The position numbers and the translations under genes were made by a program. Shown piece after piece: positions 27,005 through 37,621 of a stretch of DNA of 64,000 nt. The stretch is from Caldilineales bacterium. Lineage in GTDB: Bacteria > Chloroflexota > Anaerolineae > J102. Each line of letters begins with the position of its first letter. The first letter of the stretch is position 1. The stretch is taken from the NCBI GenBank assembly GCA_019695115.1, contig JAIBAP010000018.1:1-64000 (forward strand), given 5' to 3'. The notes below the pieces were generated by a model, which was given only the letters and a program-made list of their open reading frames with translations, ran no database searches and was not told the origin of the DNA.

Positions 27005-27047
27005 CGCCCTCATTTCTCGTTCGTAGACGTGGTTTGAGGGCGTTTTT
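27005..27047 (+). terminator. Second intrinsic terminator in the ilv leader
   Basis: CGCCCTCA (27005-27012) and TGAGGGCG (27035-27042) form an 8-bp stem followed by TTTTT. It lies 34 nt after the attenuator terminator and before ilvB. It may be a backup or a second control point; no matching antiterminator arm was seen. Confidence 0.65.
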
Positions 27048-27049
27048 GT

Positions 27050-27131
27050 TTGTTATTGGTTATTTGTTATTGGATACTATCGGTCAACAACCAATAACCA
27101 ATAACCAATAACCAATCGCCAATAACCAATC
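27050..27131. repeat. 7-bp-period array (TTATTGG ... CCAATAA)
   Basis: GGTTATTTGTTATTGG is followed after a short spacer by repeated CCAATAA heptamers, so the array is also an inverted repeat. It ends a few bases before the ilvB ribosome site. Confidence 0.8.
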
Positions 27132-27153
27132 TCCACTCACAGGAGTCACACGT

Positions 27154-28872
27154 ATGAAGTTGACAGGTTCGAAGATCATTTGGGAAGCACTGATCAAGGA
27201 AGGCGTCACCACCGTCTTCGGTTATCCGGGCGGGGCCATCCTCCCTGCTTACGATGCCCTCGTCGATTATCCGCAGATCCATCATGTCCTGACCCGACAC
27301 GAGCAAGGCGCCGCCCACATGGCCGAAGGCTATGCCCGCGTCGGCGGTGATGTGGGGGTGTGCGCGGCCACCTCGGGGCCGGGCGCCACCAACCTGGTCA
27401 CGGGCCTGGCCGATGCCATGATGGACTCGATCCCCATCATCGCCATCACCGGCCAGGTGCCGACGAATCTGCTGGGCAACGACGCCTTCCAAGAAACCGA
27501 CGTGACCGGGATCACGCAGCCGATCACCAAGCACAACTACCTGGTGACCGATGTGCACGAGCTGCCACATGTGATGAAAGAGGCGTTCTACGTCGCCCGC
27601 ACCGGCAGGCCGGGGCCGGTGCTGATCGACATCTGCAAGGATGTGCAGAACGCCAGCACCGAATTCGATTACGAGGCCATCGAGGTGAAGCTGCCGGGGT
27701 TCAATCCTTTCTTCGGCATCGACGAGGACAAGGTGCGGAAGGCGGCAGAACTGATCAACAACAGCCGCAAACCGTTGATCATCGCTGGGCATGGGGTGCA
27801 GATGGGGAACGCGACCCAGGAGTTGCGGGCGCTGGCCGAGAAAGCCGAGATACCGATCACGACCACGCTTCTGGGGCTGGGGGACATCCCCGAAGGCCAC
27901 CCCCTGGCTCTGGGGATGTGCGGGATGCATGGCGAGGCCCACACCAATATGGCTGTGCAAGCCTGCGATCTGCTGATCGGCATCGGCATGCGCTTCGACG
28001 ACCGCGTGACCGGCCGACTCGATTCCTTCGCCCGCCACGCCAAGATCATCCACATGGAACTGGACCCCGCCGAAGTGAGCAAGAATGTGCGCCCCGACGT
28101 GGCCCTGGTCGGCGACTGCAAAGAGGGATTGCAGGCGCTGCTGCCCCTGGTCCATCCGGCCCGGCATCAGGGGTGGCTGAACGAGATCCGCGGCTGGCAG
28201 GCGGATGGACAGGAGCGCGACATCCTGGGGGCGGAGGTCGATGAACTGATCCCGCCCTATGTCATGCGCCAACTTTGGCACGCCACGCAGGGCCGGTGCA
28301 TTATGGCGACGGATGTGGGCCAACACCAGATGTGGGAGGCGCAGTATTTTCTGCACGACCGCCCGCGTCAGTTGATCACCTCCGGCGGGCTGGGGACGAT
28401 GGGCTTTGCCCTGCCGGCGGCCATCGGCGCCCAGATGGCTGCTCCCGAAGCGTTGGTGTGGGCCGTAGCCGGGGATGGCGGTTTCCAGATGACGATGCAG
28501 GAATTGGCCGTCATCGTCCAGGAGAAGCTGCCGCTGAAGATCGCTATCATCAATAATGGCTTCCTGGGCATGGTGCGGCAGTGGCAACAGCTGTTTTATG
28601 ACAAGCGCTACAGCGGCACCCCCATGCTCAGCCCCGATTTCGTCAAGATCGCCGACGCCTACGACATCCCCGGTTGCCGCGTGAACCGGCGCGAGGATGT
28701 CGCCGCGGCTTTCGAACAGGCCCACAACACCGACGGCCCCTTCTTGATCGAATTCCGGGTCAAGGAAGAGGTGAATGTCTACCCGATGGTGGCGCCAGGC
28801 GCAGGCGTGAGCGATCTGATCCGTCGCCCGAAGGTCGTGCAAGGCCCCAGCGGCGTGGCTCCGGCCTGGTGA
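27154..28872 (+). CDS. ilvB: Acetolactate synthase, large (catalytic) subunit
   Basis: It condenses two pyruvates to 2-acetolactate, or pyruvate and 2-oxobutanoate to 2-aceto-2-hydroxybutanoate, using thiamine diphosphate. The 572-aa protein has the ThDP-enzyme order: N-terminal domain with the conserved [28 protein letters not shown] and [15 protein letters not shown], a central FAD-associated domain ([11 protein letters not shown]), and a C-terminal ThDP domain ([26 protein letters not shown]). The length is standard. AGGAG lies 8 nt before the ATG. It is the first structural gene after the attenuator, with ilvN and ilvC following on the same strand. Confidence 0.97.
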   Translation: MKLTGSKIIWEALIKEGVTTVFGYPGGAILPAYDALVDYPQIHHVLTRHEQGAAHMAEGYARVGGDVGVCAATSGPGATNLVTGLADAMMDSIPIIAITGQVPTNLLGNDAFQETDVTGITQPITKHNYLVTDVHELPHVMKEAFYVARTGRPGPVLIDICKDVQNASTEFDYEAIEVKLPGFNPFFGIDEDKVRKAAELINNSRKPLIIAGHGVQMGNATQELRALAEKAEIPITTTLLGLGDIPEGHPLALGMCGMHGEAHTNMAVQACDLLIGIGMRFDDRVTGRLDSFARHAKIIHMELDPAEVSKNVRPDVALVGDCKEGLQALLPLVHPARHQGWLNEIRGWQADGQERDILGAEVDELIPPYVMRQLWHATQGRCIMATDVGQHQMWEAQYFLHDRPRQLITSGGLGTMGFALPAAIGAQMAAPEALVWAVAGDGGFQMTMQELAVIVQEKLPLKIAIINNGFLGMVRQWQQLFYDKRYSGTPMLSPDFVKIADAYDIPGCRVNRREDVAAAFEQAHNTDGPFLIEFRVKEEVNVYPMVAPGAGVSDLIRRPKVVQGPSGVAPAW

Positions 28873-28950
28873 TGGAGACGCAGAGATGCGGAGACGCAGA
28901 GACATTGAGACGCAGAGATGGGGCGACGCAGAGACGCAGAGATTGAAGCG
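28873..28950. repeat. Short-period repeat array (GAGACGC / AGAGATG)
   Basis: Degenerate units of GAGACGCAGAGA fill most of the ilvB-ilvN gap in roughly 7-bp register. Nothing else is seen in the gap. Confidence 0.75.
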
Positions 28951-28976
28951 ACGCCTGCTCATCAGACGAGGAAACG

Positions 28977-29531
28977 ATGAACGGAACTGATTCAAGCAGC
29001 AAAGGTTATTCCAAGCATACCGTCGTGGCCTGGCTGGAGGACAAGCCGGGCGTGCTGAACCGGGTGGTGGGGCTGTTTCGCCGCCGCGGGTTCAATATCG
29101 AGAGTCTGTCGGTCGGGCATAGCGAGACGCCCGGCATCAGCCGCCTGACTTTTGTCGTCAACGGCGATGATCGCATGGTCGATCAGGCGGTCAAGCAGCT
29201 GTATAAGCTGGTGAATGTCACCCGCGTCGAAGATCTGACCGACCACCCGGCCGTGATCCGCGAGATGGCGTTGATCCGGGTCAAGGTGGATGGGCAGACG
29301 CGGTCGGAGGTGATGCAGATCGTGGACATCTACCGCCAGCAGATCGTGGACGTGAGCATGGATGCGCTGGTGATCCAGGCGGTGGGGGCCGAAGACAGGG
29401 TGAACAGCCTGATCGAGTTGCTGAGCAACTATCCCATCCTGGAGATGGTGCGCACCGGCTCGGTGGCAATGACGCGCGGCCATGCCGGACGCAATGGCAG
29501 TTCGGCGCCGTTGCGACGAGCAGCGCTGTAA
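28977..29531 (+). CDS. ilvN: Acetolactate synthase, small (regulatory) subunit
   Basis: This 184-aa subunit has an N-terminal ACT domain ([32 protein letters not shown]) and a C-terminal ALS_ss domain. It activates IlvB and gives valine feedback inhibition in characterised enzymes. The size fits the longer bacterial IlvH/IlvN type. A purine-rich GAGGAAACG precedes the ATG. It is in the operon order ilvB-ilvN-ilvC, separated from ilvB only by a repeat array. Confidence 0.96.
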   Translation: MNGTDSSSKGYSKHTVVAWLEDKPGVLNRVVGLFRRRGFNIESLSVGHSETPGISRLTFVVNGDDRMVDQAVKQLYKLVNVTRVEDLTDHPAVIREMALIRVKVDGQTRSEVMQIVDIYRQQIVDVSMDALVIQAVGAEDRVNSLIELLSNYPILEMVRTGSVAMTRGHAGRNGSSAPLRRAAL

Positions 29532-29535
29532 TCAC

Positions 29536-29626
29536 CTGGTTATTGGTTATTGGTTATTAGGAGCAGTAATCTCCAATAACCAATCTCCAACAACCAATCT
29601 CCAACAACCAATCTCCCCTTCATTCC
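29536..29626. repeat. 7-bp-period array (TTATTGG / CCAATAA / CCAATCT)
   Basis: Inverted and direct heptamers of the family seen at 27050-27131 fill the ilvN-ilvC gap. Confidence 0.8.
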
Positions 29627-29641
29627 AAAGGACTACTTTTC

Positions 29642-30643
29642 ATGGCAACTATCTACTACGACAAGGATGCCGATCTTTCTCGGCTGGCAGGACGCAAGAT
29701 CGCCGTACTGGGCTACGGCAGCCAGGGCCATGCCCATAGCCTCAATCTGCGCGACAGCGGCATGGACGTGCGCGTGGGTCTGTACAAAGGCTCGGGTTCG
29801 TGGGCGAAGGCCGAGGCCGAGGGTCTGCGCGTGGTCTCGACCGATCAGGCCTGCGCCGAAGCTGACGTGATCATGATCCTGGCGCCCGACACCTCGCAAG
29901 CGAAGATCTATAAGGAGAGTATCGAACCGCACCTGAAGCCCGGCAAGACGCTGATGTTCGGGCACGGCTTCAACATCCGTTTCGGCCAGATCGTGCCGCC
30001 GGGCTTCGTGGATGTGAGTATGGTGGCGCCGAAAGCGCCGGGGCACCGTGTGCGCGAGGTGTTCAGCGAGGGGGTCGGCACGCCGGGGCTGGTGGCGGTC
30101 TATCAGGATGCCAGCGGCAATGCCTGGGCCGACGCACTGGCCTACGCCAAGGGCATCGGCTGCACCCGGGCTGGAGCCATCGTCACCACCTTCAAGGAAG
30201 AAACCGAGACCGATCTCTTTGGTGAACAGGCGGTGTTGTGCGGCGGCGTCAGCGCCCTGGTCAAGGCCGGGTTCGAGACGCTGGTCAAGGCCGGGTATCA
30301 GCCGGAAGTGGCCTATTTCGAGTGTATGCACGAGCTGAAACTGATCGTCGATCTGTTCTACCAGGGGGGGCTGAATTATATGCGCTATTCAGTTAGCGAT
30401 ACGGCCGAGCATGGCGATTATCATGCCGGCGACATGCTCATCACCGACGAAACCAAAGCCACCATGGGTAAGATCCTCGATGACATCCAGTCCGGCGCCT
30501 ATGCCGAGGAGTGGATCGAGGAGAACGCCAACGGCCGCCCCAACTTCAACGCCCGCCGCGCTGCCGAGCGGGAGCATCAGATCGAGCAGGTCGGGCGCGA
30601 CTTGCGGCGGATGATGCCGTGGTTGAAGGCGAAGGAGGTGTAG
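29642..30643 (+). CDS. ilvC: Ketol-acid reductoisomerase, class I
   Basis: It isomerises and reduces acetolactate with NADPH to 2,3-dihydroxyisovalerate (and the isoleucine counterpart). This is the short class I form (333 aa) with a Rossmann motif [13 protein letters not shown] near residue 24, the Mg-binding [13 protein letters not shown] and the knotted C-terminal helical domain ([14 protein letters not shown]). AAAGGA lies a few bases before the ATG. It is the third gene of the operon, and the next 230 nt hold a repeat array and then a non-pathway gene. Confidence 0.97.
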   Translation: MATIYYDKDADLSRLAGRKIAVLGYGSQGHAHSLNLRDSGMDVRVGLYKGSGSWAKAEAEGLRVVSTDQACAEADVIMILAPDTSQAKIYKESIEPHLKPGKTLMFGHGFNIRFGQIVPPGFVDVSMVAPKAPGHRVREVFSEGVGTPGLVAVYQDASGNAWADALAYAKGIGCTRAGAIVTTFKEETETDLFGEQAVLCGGVSALVKAGFETLVKAGYQPEVAYFECMHELKLIVDLFYQGGLNYMRYSVSDTAEHGDYHAGDMLITDETKATMGKILDDIQSGAYAEEWIEENANGRPNFNARRAAEREHQIEQVGRDLRRMMPWLKAKEV

Positions 30644-30860
30644 GTGGCAGGTCGCAGGTGGCAGGTCGCAGGTGGCAGGTCGCAGGTGGCAGGTGGCAGG
30701 TGGCAGGTCGCAGGCGGCAGGCGGCAGGCGGCAGGCGGCAGGCGGCAGGTCGCAGGTGGCAGGTCGCAGGTCGCAGAGCTTGTCCTGAGTGGAACGAAGG
30801 ATCGCAGGTCGCAGGTCGCAGAGCTTGTCCTGAGTGAAACGAAGGATCGCAGGTGCTGCG
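30644..30860. repeat. 7-bp-period array (GCAGGTG / GCAGGTC / GCAGGCG) plus two 40-bp direct repeats
   Basis: Heptamers run for about 130 bases directly after the ilvC stop. Two copies of a unit containing AGAGCTTGTCCTGAGTG and GAACGAAGGATCGCAGG follow. The array ends just before the ribosome site of the IVP gene. Confidence 0.85.
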
Positions 30861-30874
30861 AGTAGGAGGCAAGG

Positions 30875-31291
30875 ATGGCAGCAACTTTCAAGAATTATGA
30901 TGAATGGCAGCAGCAGGTTCCTGAGAGTCTGAAGCGCGATCAGTTGTGGCAATTCGAGACCTACCGCAAGGCGTTGTTCCTGTCGGACCTGGCCTGGTTC
31001 GATGCTGAGAAGTTGCTTGCCGACCCGCGTGGCCGGGCAACTGCCTGGCAACTGGTGGATGCCGCCGGTTCGGTTTCTGCCAACATCGAGGAAGGTTACG
31101 GCCGCGGGTTTGGCAAGGATTATGCCCGCTTTCTGCGGATTGCCGCCGGTTCTGCGAAAGAAACTCGAGGCTGGTACTTTCGTGGCCGCCATGTGTTCGA
31201 CGCTGCCCTGGTGAGCCACCGCCTGGCCTTGGCTGACGAAATCATTGGCGGCCTTGTCACCACCTCCAACCAACAAAGAGGGCGCGACTGA
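30875..31291 (+). CDS. Four-helix-bundle protein of the 23S rRNA IVP family
   Basis: This 138-aa helical protein has the IVP-family core [19 protein letters not shown] followed by [20 protein letters not shown]. Members were first found in intervening sequences of 23S rRNA genes but are common as free-standing genes, often in variable regions; the molecular function is unknown. There is no 23S rRNA gene here. It sits between ilvC and leuA directly after a large repeat array, so it is best seen as an accessory insertion in the operon. Confidence 0.8.
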   Translation: MAATFKNYDEWQQQVPESLKRDQLWQFETYRKALFLSDLAWFDAEKLLADPRGRATAWQLVDAAGSVSANIEEGYGRGFGKDYARFLRIAAGSAKETRGWYFRGRHVFDAALVSHRLALADEIIGGLVTTSNQQRGRD

Positions 31292-31385
31292 CCTCATTCC
31301 CATTTCTCTGGCTTGGTCCAACTGTCTGCAGAAGACACTTGCCACCTGCCACTTGCGACTTGCGACCCCCCAAAGGAGACCCCCC

Positions 31386-33047
31386 ATGTCTAGTTCACTG
31401 ATTTCCGGCCCCGACAAAGTCCTGATCTTCGATACCACGCTGCGCGATGGCGAGCAGTCGCCGGGGGCGACGCTGAATGCGCAAGAGAAGCTGGAGATCG
31501 CCCGGCAGCTGGCCCGGCTGGGCGTGGATATCATCGAAGCTGGCTTCCCGGCCGCCTCGCCCGGCGACCTGGAGGCGGTCAAACGCATCGCCGAGACGGT
31601 GGGACGAGAGCCGCGCCTGGATAAGCACGGCCGGCCGGCCGAGCCGCCGGTCATCGCCGGGCTGGCGCGGGCGAACAAGAATGATATCGACGCCGCCTGG
31701 GAGGCGGTGCGCCCGGCCAGTCACCCGCGCATCCACACCTTTCTGGCCACCTCACCGGTGCACATGGAGCACAAGCTTAAGATGACGCCGGACGAGGTGG
31801 TGGCGCGGGTGGCCGAGCAGGTGGCCTACGCCCGATCGTTGTGCGAGGATGTGGAGTTCAGCCCCGAAGACGCCGGGCGCAGCGACCCGCGCTTCCTCTA
31901 CCGGGTGCTGGGGACAGCCATCCAGGCCGGGGCCACCACCCTCAACATCCCCGACACCGTGGGTTACATCACGCCCGATGAGTTTGGCCGCCTGATCCGC
32001 GACATCCGTGAGCACACCCCCGGCGCCAAAGACGTGGTCATCTCGGTGCACTGCCACAACGACCTGGGCCTGGCCACGGCCAACACCCTGGCCGGGGTGC
32101 AGAACGGCGCCCGGCAGATGGAAGTGACCATCAACGGCATCGGCGAGCGGGCCGGCAACACCAGCCTGGAAGAGGTGGTGATGGCGCTGTATGTGCGCGG
32201 GCAGGTGTTCGAGACCGAGACGAACATCGTCACCCAAGAAATCCACCGCACCTCGGACATGGTCAGCCGCTACACCGGCATGGTCATCCAGCCGAACAAG
32301 GCCATTGTCGGCGCCAACGCCTTTGCGCACGAGGCCGGCATCCATCAGGACGGGATGCTGAAGCACAAGCGCACCTACGAGATCATGGACGCCGAGACCA
32401 TCGGCCTCAGCCACAGCCAGTTGGTGCTGGGCAAGCATTCGGGCCGGCACGCCTTCCGGGTGCATCTAGAAAAGATGGGCTATCATCTGGACGACGAGGC
32501 CCTGACCAAGGCGTTCAAGCGCTTCAAAGAAGTGGCGGACAAAAAGAAGGTCGTGACCGACGCCGACATCGAGGCGCTGGTGGGCGATGAGGTCTACCAG
32601 CCCAAGGAGACGTGGGAATTGGTGCGGCTACAGGTGCAGTGTGGCAATAACGTCATCCCCACCGCTGTCGTCACCCTGCGCAATAGCGAGACGGGTGAGT
32701 CGAAAACCGCGGCGGGGTTTGGCACCGGGCCGGTGGATGCCGTGTGCAAGGGGATCGATAGCATTGTTCAGGCCCCGAACGAACTGACCGAGTTCCTGGT
32801 GCAGGCCGTGACCGAGGGCATCGACGCCAACGGCGATGTGACCATTCGCGTGGCTGTGCCCCAAAGCCGGGGTTACAGCCACACCGCCCAGGGCCGCGCC
32901 CGCCGGCGGTTGTTCTCGGGCCGGGGCATCGACACCGACATCATCGTCGCCAGTGCCAAAGCCTATCTGCAGGCGCTGAACAAGCTGATCGATGCCGGCA
33001 GCGAGGACAGCGCCACGGTGAGGATGGGGAATGGGGGAAAAGTGTGA
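31386..33047 (+). CDS. leuA: 2-isopropylmalate synthase
   Basis: It condenses acetyl-CoA with 2-oxoisovalerate, the first step of leucine synthesis. The 553-aa protein has [15 protein letters not shown], the metal site [21 protein letters not shown], and the C-terminal LeuA allosteric domain (from about residue 400; [16 protein letters not shown]) that binds leucine. The open frame begins at 31245, but AAGGAG 9-10 nt before the ATG at 31386 fixes the start. The TGA is followed after 9 nt by the restriction endonuclease gene, so those genes are probably co-transcribed. Confidence 0.96.
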   Translation: MSSSLISGPDKVLIFDTTLRDGEQSPGATLNAQEKLEIARQLARLGVDIIEAGFPAASPGDLEAVKRIAETVGREPRLDKHGRPAEPPVIAGLARANKNDIDAAWEAVRPASHPRIHTFLATSPVHMEHKLKMTPDEVVARVAEQVAYARSLCEDVEFSPEDAGRSDPRFLYRVLGTAIQAGATTLNIPDTVGYITPDEFGRLIRDIREHTPGAKDVVISVHCHNDLGLATANTLAGVQNGARQMEVTINGIGERAGNTSLEEVVMALYVRGQVFETETNIVTQEIHRTSDMVSRYTGMVIQPNKAIVGANAFAHEAGIHQDGMLKHKRTYEIMDAETIGLSHSQLVLGKHSGRHAFRVHLEKMGYHLDDEALTKAFKRFKEVADKKKVVTDADIEALVGDEVYQPKETWELVRLQVQCGNNVIPTAVVTLRNSETGESKTAAGFGTGPVDAVCKGIDSIVQAPNELTEFLVQAVTEGIDANGDVTIRVAVPQSRGYSHTAQGRARRRLFSGRGIDTDIIVASAKAYLQALNKLIDAGSEDSATVRMGNGGKV

Positions 33048-33056
33048 GGTATTGAC

Positions 33057-33722
33057 ATGCTGGCCCTGACCATCACCACCCTGCGCGAAGAAGCCGCTCG
33101 CTTTTCCGCCGCCGAATCTGGCTATGCCGAGCAATCGCTTTTCGGCATTACTGACGGCAAGGCCATCGGCACCTACCTTGAGCACAAATTCCGGGCCTTT
33201 CTGCGGGCGCGCTTTGAATTCGAGGAAGGCAGTTCGGCCAGTGGCATTGATTTTCCCGGTCTCGCTGTGGATTTGAAAGTCACGAGCATTCAGGAACCAC
33301 AATCCTATTGCACTTTCAAATCTGCTTGGCAGAAGGTCTACGGTCTGGGTTACGCCCTACTGGTCTTCATCTATGAAAAATGCGATGATGAAACTAATCA
33401 TACGAGCAAACTGAATATCGTGCACACGCTTTTCATCGAAGCTGAGCGTACGGCTGATTACTTGACGACGCGTGGCGTTCGCAATATCTTGGCCAGCAGC
33501 GGGAGCCGTGACGATCTCATCGATTTCATGTTCGAACGCAATCTTCCTATCGATGACATCCAGGCGAGCGACCTGGCGGATGAGATTCTGCTGAATATAC
33601 CCAAACAGGGCTTTCTCACCCTCTCGACTGTACTGCAATGGCGATTGCACTACAGCCGAGCGATCGAGCGTGCAGGAATGGAAGAAGGCGTCACTAATTT
33701 GTATACTGCACGTGACTGTTAA
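33057..33722 (+). CDS. Probable type II restriction endonuclease
   Basis: This 221-aa protein has a PD-(D/E)XK-like site, SGIDFPGLAVDLKVTS, in which the Asp and the D-L-K are spaced as in type II restriction nucleases. SYCTFKSAWQKVYGLGYALL follows, as in a family of short endonucleases. It lies 20 nt upstream of a DNA methyltransferase, which strongly supports a restriction-modification pair. GAGG lies 8 nt before the ATG, itself only 9 nt after leuA. Recognition sequence unknown. Confidence 0.7.
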   Translation: MLALTITTLREEAARFSAAESGYAEQSLFGITDGKAIGTYLEHKFRAFLRARFEFEEGSSASGIDFPGLAVDLKVTSIQEPQSYCTFKSAWQKVYGLGYALLVFIYEKCDDETNHTSKLNIVHTLFIEAERTADYLTTRGVRNILASSGSRDDLIDFMFERNLPIDDIQASDLADEILLNIPKQGFLTLSTVLQWRLHYSRAIERAGMEEGVTNLYTARDC

Positions 33723-33742
33723 ACAGCCGTCCGCTGACAGGA

Positions 33743-35068
33743 ATGAACAATCTCTTGGATCCAAACTACAAAACCGTCGCCGAACAACGTAAATACAGCG
33801 TCCTCGATGTCAAGGCAGCCAAACAGGTGAGTTTGGTCTGGCTGGAACGCGCACAGTTGGATCAGGCGATCGATTTTGGCTTGCCGGAGATCGATGATCG
33901 CTATCACATCTGGCGCGTGCCTTTGCTCGGCCGGGCGAGCCAACAACCAGTCGGCGAGGTGGTCATCGATGCCAGAACTTCGCTCATCCTCGAAAACAAA
34001 TCGACCGATCCGGCGGTTCTGGAATCGCGATTGTTGGGCAGGAGCGAACGCCAGGCGAAGACAGGGACAAACTCACGGAATGGGGTATACCAGCTTTCCA
34101 CCCTGCGCAACACAATAGCGCAGGGCGATTCCGAAGAGATTTTGCAGGACTTGCCGGCAGGAAGCGTGGATCTTATCTTCACCTCGCCGCCTTACTACAA
34201 TGCCCGACCAGAATACCAGGACTACATCACTTACGAAGAATATCTGCTCAAAGTTCGCAAGATCAGTCAGAACGTGCATCGTGTGCTGGCCGAAGGGCGC
34301 TTCTTTGTGATGAATGTGTCGCCGGTGTTGATCCGGCGATCGAATCGCACCGAGGCGTCGAAACGCATCGCTGTACCCTTTGATATGCACCGGCTGTTCG
34401 TCGAAGAAGGCTATGATTTCATCGATGACATCATCTGGGTGAAGCCAGAGGGCGCGGGCTGGGCGACGGGGCGGGGCCGTCGCTTTGCCGCTGACCGCAA
34501 TCCGCTGCAATACAAGCCGGTTCCCGTGACCGAGTATGTGCTCGTCTATCGCAAGCAGACCGAGAAGCTGATCGATTGGAACATTCGCGCCCATCCGCAG
34601 CCGCAGAAGGTAGAAGCATCTCGCATCGACGACGACTACGAACGGACAAATGTTTGGCGCCTCACACCTACGTACGACAGGCGTCACCCGGCCATCTTCC
34701 CGCTCGAACTGGCCAAGAAGGTCATCCAATACTATTCTTTTCAGGATGATGTCGTCCTCGACCCCTTTGCCGGGATCGGCACCACGGGCAAAGCTGCCGC
34801 TATTCTCGGACGACGCTTTGTTTTGATCGAACAGAACCCCGAATATGTTCAGATCATACGTGAAGAAGCAATGGGTTGGCTGGGCGAAGAAGCGAAGCAG
34901 ATACTCACGATCAATTGCCAGCCAATTGAGGAGACAGGCCGATTGAACCGCGCACTTGGCTTCCAGCACGAATTGGTCAGCATGGACCGAAGCCAGATCG
35001 ACGCCTTTCTGAGGCAAAAACTGAACGAAGTCCCGCTCGAACAATTCATCGGCGCCCACGCCGTCTGA
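33743..35068 (+). CDS. Site-specific DNA methyltransferase, beta class (N4-cytosine or N6-adenine)
   Basis: This 441-aa protein has the catalytic motif [15 protein letters not shown] (about residues 150-164) before the SAM-binding motif [14 protein letters not shown], the order of the beta class. S-P-P-Y rather than D-P-P-Y favours N4-cytosine but does not exclude adenine. The first 130 residues are a family-specific N-terminal part. It should protect host DNA against the adjacent nuclease. The pair splits leuA from leuC on the same strand. Confidence 0.85.
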   Translation: MNNLLDPNYKTVAEQRKYSVLDVKAAKQVSLVWLERAQLDQAIDFGLPEIDDRYHIWRVPLLGRASQQPVGEVVIDARTSLILENKSTDPAVLESRLLGRSERQAKTGTNSRNGVYQLSTLRNTIAQGDSEEILQDLPAGSVDLIFTSPPYYNARPEYQDYITYEEYLLKVRKISQNVHRVLAEGRFFVMNVSPVLIRRSNRTEASKRIAVPFDMHRLFVEEGYDFIDDIIWVKPEGAGWATGRGRRFAADRNPLQYKPVPVTEYVLVYRKQTEKLIDWNIRAHPQPQKVEASRIDDDYERTNVWRLTPTYDRRHPAIFPLELAKKVIQYYSFQDDVVLDPFAGIGTTGKAAAILGRRFVLIEQNPEYVQIIREEAMGWLGEEAKQILTINCQPIEETGRLNRALGFQHELVSMDRSQIDAFLRQKLNEVPLEQFIGAHAV

Positions 35069-35087
35069 GAACCTCAACCATCCGCAG

Positions 35088-35130
35088 CAAACCCAATCCC
35101 CAATCTCCAATCCCCAATCTCCCAATCTCC
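35088..35130. repeat. 7-bp-period array (CCCAATC / TCCAATC) before leuC
   Basis: About six heptamers run right up to the leuC start codon, leaving no visible ribosome site. The same family is translated within the subtilase gene at 26308-26358. Confidence 0.8.
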
Positions 35131-36534
35131 ATGCCCCCACAAACCCTCTTCGCCAAAGTCTGGGACCGCCACGTGGTCAAACAAGACCCCGGCGCGCCCG
35201 CCGTGCTGTACATCGACGCCCACCTGGTGCACGAAGTCACCTCGCCGCAAGCCTTCGCCACCCTGCGCGAGCGCGGACTGAAGGTGCGCAGGCCAGACAA
35301 GACCTTCGCCACCATGGACCACGCCATCCCCACACGGCCGGTCGGGATCGAACTCTGGCCGAGCGACGCCGCCAACCAGGTGCGCACCCTGCGCCAGAAC
35401 GCCCACGACTTCGGCATCACCCTGTGGGATATCGAGGGCGAGGTGCAGGGCATCGTCCATGTCGTCGGCCCGGAGATGGGCGTGACCCAACCGGGCATGA
35501 CCATCGTCTGCGGCGACAGCCACACCAGCACGCATGGCGCCTTTGGCGCCCTGGCCTTCGGCATCGGCACCAGCGAGGTCGGGCATGTGCTGGCCACGCA
35601 ATGCCTGCTGCAATCGCGGCCCAGGACCTTCGCCATCGATGTCGAAGGTGAACTGGGCTTCGGCGTTACGGCCAAAGACATCATCCTGGCCATCATCGCC
35701 AAGAACGGCGCCGGCGGCGGCGCGGGCTACGTGTTCGAGTACCGCGGCAGCGCCATCCGCAAGCTGAGCATGGCCAACCGCATGACGATCTGCAACATGA
35801 GCATCGAGGGCGGCGCTCGCGCCGGCATGATTGCCCCGGATGAGACCACCTTCGCCTACATCAAGGGCCGGCCGTTCGCGCCGCAGGGGGCGGAGTGGGA
35901 CGAGGCCGTGGCCTCCTGGCGCACACTGCCCAGCGATGAAGGCGCCACCTTCGACCGCGAACTATTCCTCGATGCCAACGCCCTGCAACCGATGGTCACG
36001 TACGGCACCAATCCCGGCCAGGGCGTAGCCGTGACCAGCCGCATCCCCACCCCTGACGAACTCGCTGACCCCGCCGAGCGCCGCAGCCTGCTCAGCGCCA
36101 TGGACTACATGGGCCTGAAACCCGGCCAGCCCATCGCCGGCCAGCCGATCGACATCGTCTTCATCGGCTCGTGCACCAACAGCCGCATCGAGGACCTGCG
36201 CGAGGCCGCCGCCATCGTCCGGGGCAGAAAAGTGGCCGGGGATGTGTGGGCCATCGTCGTGCCCGGCTCGAAGGCGGTGAAAGCGCAGGCCGAAGCCGAA
36301 GGGCTGGACCGCGTGTTCAGCGAAGCCGGTTTCGAGTGGCGCGGGGCCGGGTGCAGCATGTGCCTGGCCATGAACGACGACAAGGCCGGCGCCGGCAAGT
36401 ATGTGGCCAGCACCAGCAACCGCAACTTCCAGGGCCGGCAAGGCCCCGGCGCCCGCACGCTGCTGATGAGCCCGATCATGGCGGCGGCGGCGGCAGTGCA
36501 GGGCCGCGTGGTGGACGTGCGCGAAATGATGTAA
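35131..36534 (+). CDS. leuC: 3-isopropylmalate dehydratase, large subunit
   Basis: With LeuD it isomerises 2-isopropylmalate to 3-isopropylmalate, and citramalate to methylmalate in the CimA route. The 467-aa aconitase-type protein has the cluster ligands in [10 protein letters not shown] and GCSMCLAMN plus [13 protein letters not shown], and the length is typical of bacterial LeuC. The ATG directly follows a heptamer array. Its partner leuD is 1.4 kb downstream, separated by two minus-strand gene pairs; normally leuC and leuD are adjacent. Confidence 0.96.
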   Translation: MPPQTLFAKVWDRHVVKQDPGAPAVLYIDAHLVHEVTSPQAFATLRERGLKVRRPDKTFATMDHAIPTRPVGIELWPSDAANQVRTLRQNAHDFGITLWDIEGEVQGIVHVVGPEMGVTQPGMTIVCGDSHTSTHGAFGALAFGIGTSEVGHVLATQCLLQSRPRTFAIDVEGELGFGVTAKDIILAIIAKNGAGGGAGYVFEYRGSAIRKLSMANRMTICNMSIEGGARAGMIAPDETTFAYIKGRPFAPQGAEWDEAVASWRTLPSDEGATFDRELFLDANALQPMVTYGTNPGQGVAVTSRIPTPDELADPAERRSLLSAMDYMGLKPGQPIAGQPIDIVFIGSCTNSRIEDLREAAAIVRGRKVAGDVWAIVVPGSKAVKAQAEAEGLDRVFSEAGFEWRGAGCSMCLAMNDDKAGAGKYVASTSNRNFQGRQGPGARTLLMSPIMAAAAAVQGRVVDVREMM

Positions 36535-36672
36535 GCGGTGGACGGGGAAACCCATAGACCAGGAGAGGAGGAAGTTTTCCCCGGTTTCCTGGTTTTCTGG
36601 CCTAACCGATTACGCTTACCGTTGCACCACACCCATCTTCTTGTCCCCCCCATTGCCCCAAGGCAGATTGAC

Positions 36673-36918
36673 TCAATAGCTCAACACAGTTTCTGCTCGA
36701 TGCGATTCTGGAATGCGCGAGATCTGGATGACCAGACGAAGGGCCTCATTGACAGCCTCATCGGTCGGAAATGCTTGCGCCACATCCGAATCAAGGACAA
36801 TCAGATTCCTACCCAAACGTCTCTCAGGAGCGTATCTGCCTTTAGCGACAATCGTCATTTTCGACAGATCATACTCGTCATTTAGTTCGTAATCGTTTGG
36901 ATCATTCTGCTTGTGCAT
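36673..36918 (-). CDS. BrnT-associated antitoxin (BrnA/CopG-like)
   Basis: This 81-aa protein contains DEYDLSKMTIVAKGRYAPER and LIVLDSDVAQAFPTDEAVNEAL, the layout of small ribbon-helix-helix antitoxins paired with BrnT. AAGGAGGAG precedes the ATG. It overlaps the end of the BrnT gene by 17 nt and lies downstream of it, the usual toxin-then-antitoxin order for this family. Confidence 0.7.
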   Translation of the reverse strand: MHKQNDPNDYELNDEYDLSKMTIVAKGRYAPERRLGRNLIVLDSDVAQAFPTDEAVNEALRLVIQISRIPESHRAETVLSY

Positions 36919-37177
36919 AGAAGTTCTCCTCCTTCTTGGTTGCTCTACGGGCGCTGATGATGCGGATCAGGCCGTTTCGGTCAGTATGCGCTACCATGAG
37001 TAGCCGAGATGCGTTCGACAGGCCAACGGTGATGTACCGTTCCTCATCCTCCGAATGTTCATCATCCATCACCGTGATAAACATGGGATCGTTGAACACT
37101 GTCACTGCCTCGTCGAATGAGATGCTGTGCTTGCTGAGATTGCTGGCAGCCTTCCTGGGATCCCATTCGAAGTGCAT
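36902..37177 (-). CDS. brnT: BrnT-family ribonuclease toxin
   Basis: This 91-aa protein has the BrnT pattern FEWDPRKAASNLSKHSISFDEA, then RYITVGLSNASRLLMVAHTD and the C-terminal RIISARRATKKEENFY. BrnT toxins cleave RNA and are held in check by BrnA, which also represses the operon. The gene lies antisense to the leu genes, between leuC and leuD. Confidence 0.85.
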   Translation of the reverse strand: MHFEWDPRKAASNLSKHSISFDEAVTVFNDPMFITVMDDEHSEDEERYITVGLSNASRLLMVAHTDRNGLIRIISARRATKKEENFYAQAE

Positions 37178-37209
37178 GGCCGCGTCGTAGATGTGCGAGA
37201 GACGATGTA

Positions 37210-37257
37210 GACCGGTAGACCAGGATGTTTCTCCCGGTTTCCCGGTCTACTGGTCTA
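37210..37257. repeat. Inverted repeat between two minus-strand gene pairs
   Basis: TAGACCGGTAGACC and GGTCTACTGGTCTA pair with one mismatch around a pyrimidine-rich loop. It lies just after the 124-aa gene on the minus strand and could end its transcription. Confidence 0.45.
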
Positions 37258-37621
37258 CCAGATTACGCTTGTCGATGAACTCCACCGGCTCTTTCTCCGC
37301 CCCGTTATCCCAAGAGAGGGAATAGAACCAGACGCCACTCTCCCCCAACATGAACGCTGCCGGAGACCAGAATGGCCCCATGACGGTATGGGCATTGCCA
37401 TTCTGATCGTATTCTTCGATTTCTGCAGAAGCAAGATTGATCTCTGGCTGATATTCCGCCGGCCAGCCAAAAGCCTCTCCCTGCCACACCTTCCCTTCTG
37501 CATGGAGTCTCCAAGCCAAAGAACGCACCTTTGTCAGACTCGGAATCAGTACAGGAATCTTCGCGACTGACTTCTGCGAAGGTCGAAAGTGCGGTTCCAC
37601 CAAAACCTGAACAGCGTTCAT
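37247..37621 (-). CDS. Unknown 124-aa partner of the DUF4160 protein
   Basis: I do not recognise this 124-aa protein. It contains FGWPAEYQPEINLASAEIEE and GPFWSPAAFMLGESGVWFYS with many aromatic residues and no TM segment. Its ATG overlaps the stop of the DUF4160 gene by 4 nt, so the two are translated together. DUF4160 genes usually pair with a short DUF2442 gene; this partner is longer and does not clearly look like one. Confidence 0.6.
   Translation of the reverse strand: MNAVQVLVEPHFRPSQKSVAKIPVLIPSLTKVRSLAWRLHAEGKVWQGEAFGWPAEYQPEINLASAEIEEYDQNGNAHTVMGPFWSPAAFMLGESGVWFYSLSWDNGAEKEPVEFIDKRNLVDQ

Noticed and set aside
27001-27111. Second candidate leader peptide with FLFVIGYLLLD
   Set aside because: Its hydrophobic run comes from the T-run of the second terminator and the heptamer array, lies downstream of the hairpin it would need to control, and has no ribosome site.
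30875-31291. Reading the IVP-family gene as evidence for a nearby 23S rRNA gene
   Set aside because: No rRNA sequence is present; the family is common as free-standing genes.
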